Source: CAZFQG01 sp964520785 (GTDB lineage: Bacteria; Planctomycetota; Planctomycetia; Pirellulales; Thermoguttaceae). From it: DNA of 12,990 nt. The notes under the pieces were generated by a model. The model was not told where the DNA came from, ran no database searches, and saw only the letters and a list, made by a program, of their open reading frames with translations. Each line of letters begins with the position of its first letter. The stretch's first letter is position 1. The stretch spans positions 1-12,990 of the forward strand of contig CAZFQG010000179.1 of assembly GCA_964520785.1 (NCBI GenBank). Reading direction: 5' to 3'. Positions 12,860 through 12,990 of the stretch are shown here, piece by piece. Made by a program: the position numbers and the translations under genes.

Positions 12860-12990
12860 CGGAAGGGGAATCGAACGCTGCCCGGCGACGGGCGCGCTAC
12901 GAAACCTGGCTCTCACGAGAGCCGGTGGATCGGCCCCTCCTGGGGCTGGTATGGGAGCCGGACATCCCGCCGCCTCGGGAGTTCACGGAG
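12856..12990 (+). CDS. Partial gene, possibly uroporphyrinogen-decarboxylase-like
   Basis: The first 45 codons of a gene continue past the window edge. GGAGG at 12847-12851 precedes the ATG by 4 bases, and the start overlaps the deacetylase stop as ATGA, so the two are translationally coupled. The visible protein has a basic charged start (NAARRRARYETWL), then REPVDRPLLGLVWEPDIPPP. A start of the form R...L..EPVDRPP is common in UroD/MtaA-like proteins of COG0407 that appear in planctomycete gene clusters. The fragment is too short to confirm the family, and no catalytic residue is visible yet. The reading frame itself is well supported. Confidence 0.6.
   Translation, partial: MTEGESNAARRRARYETWLSREPVDRPLLGLVWEPDIPPPREFTE

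Overview
The window looks like chromosomal DNA from a planctomycete, most likely near the Pirellulales. The evidence is high G+C content, a DUF1559 pseudopilin with an H-X9-DG signature, several secreted LamG proteins ending in PEP-CTERM anchors, dockerin-like repeats of the GDLNGDG...GSADLDIVRANWG type, and a XylR-type AraC regulator. The taxonomic call is inference from gene families. No rRNA, tRNA, CRISPR array or intact mobile element is visible.

Region 1 (69-2958, + strand) is a tight three-gene operon for activated sugars. It encodes a GalU-type sugar-1-phosphate nucleotidyltransferase, a GHMP kinase that resembles plant glucuronokinase closely, and a short-form GDP-mannose 4,6-dehydratase joined to the kinase by an ATGA overlap. 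Together these could salvage free glucuronate through glucuronate-1-phosphate to UDP-glucuronate, and make GDP-4-keto-6-deoxymannose. Both products feed exopolysaccharide or surface-glycan synthesis.

Region 2 (2959-3538) is a gene-poor spacer. It holds what may be a decayed scrap of an RHS/YD-repeat gene.

Region 3 (3539-4708, - strand) is a XylR-type regulator with a periplasmic-binding-protein-like sensor domain followed by an AraC HTH. It is divergent from region 4. The gap between them carries a good sigma-70-like promoter facing right, a 9-bp direct repeat just downstream of that promoter, and an 8-bp inverted repeat around a run of nine G.

Region 4 (about 5000-11822, + strand) is a run of four exported-protein genes, three with strong ribosome binding sites. 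In order they are a LamG/FG-GAP/dockerin/PEP-CTERM protein, a DUF1559 pseudopilin, a double-LamG PEP-CTERM protein, and a double-LamG dockerin PEP-CTERM protein. The LamG units are clearly paralogous, and their boundaries suggest tandem growth and loss of modules.

Region 5 (11969-end, + strand) is a cytoplasmic NodB-type polysaccharide deacetylase homologue. It is coupled by ATGA to the start of another gene, possibly uroporphyrinogen-decarboxylase-like, that runs off the window.

The most plausible overall reading is a sugar-nucleotide operon beside a sugar-responsive locus for displayed glycan-binding surface proteins. The functional link between the two halves is not proven by the sequence.
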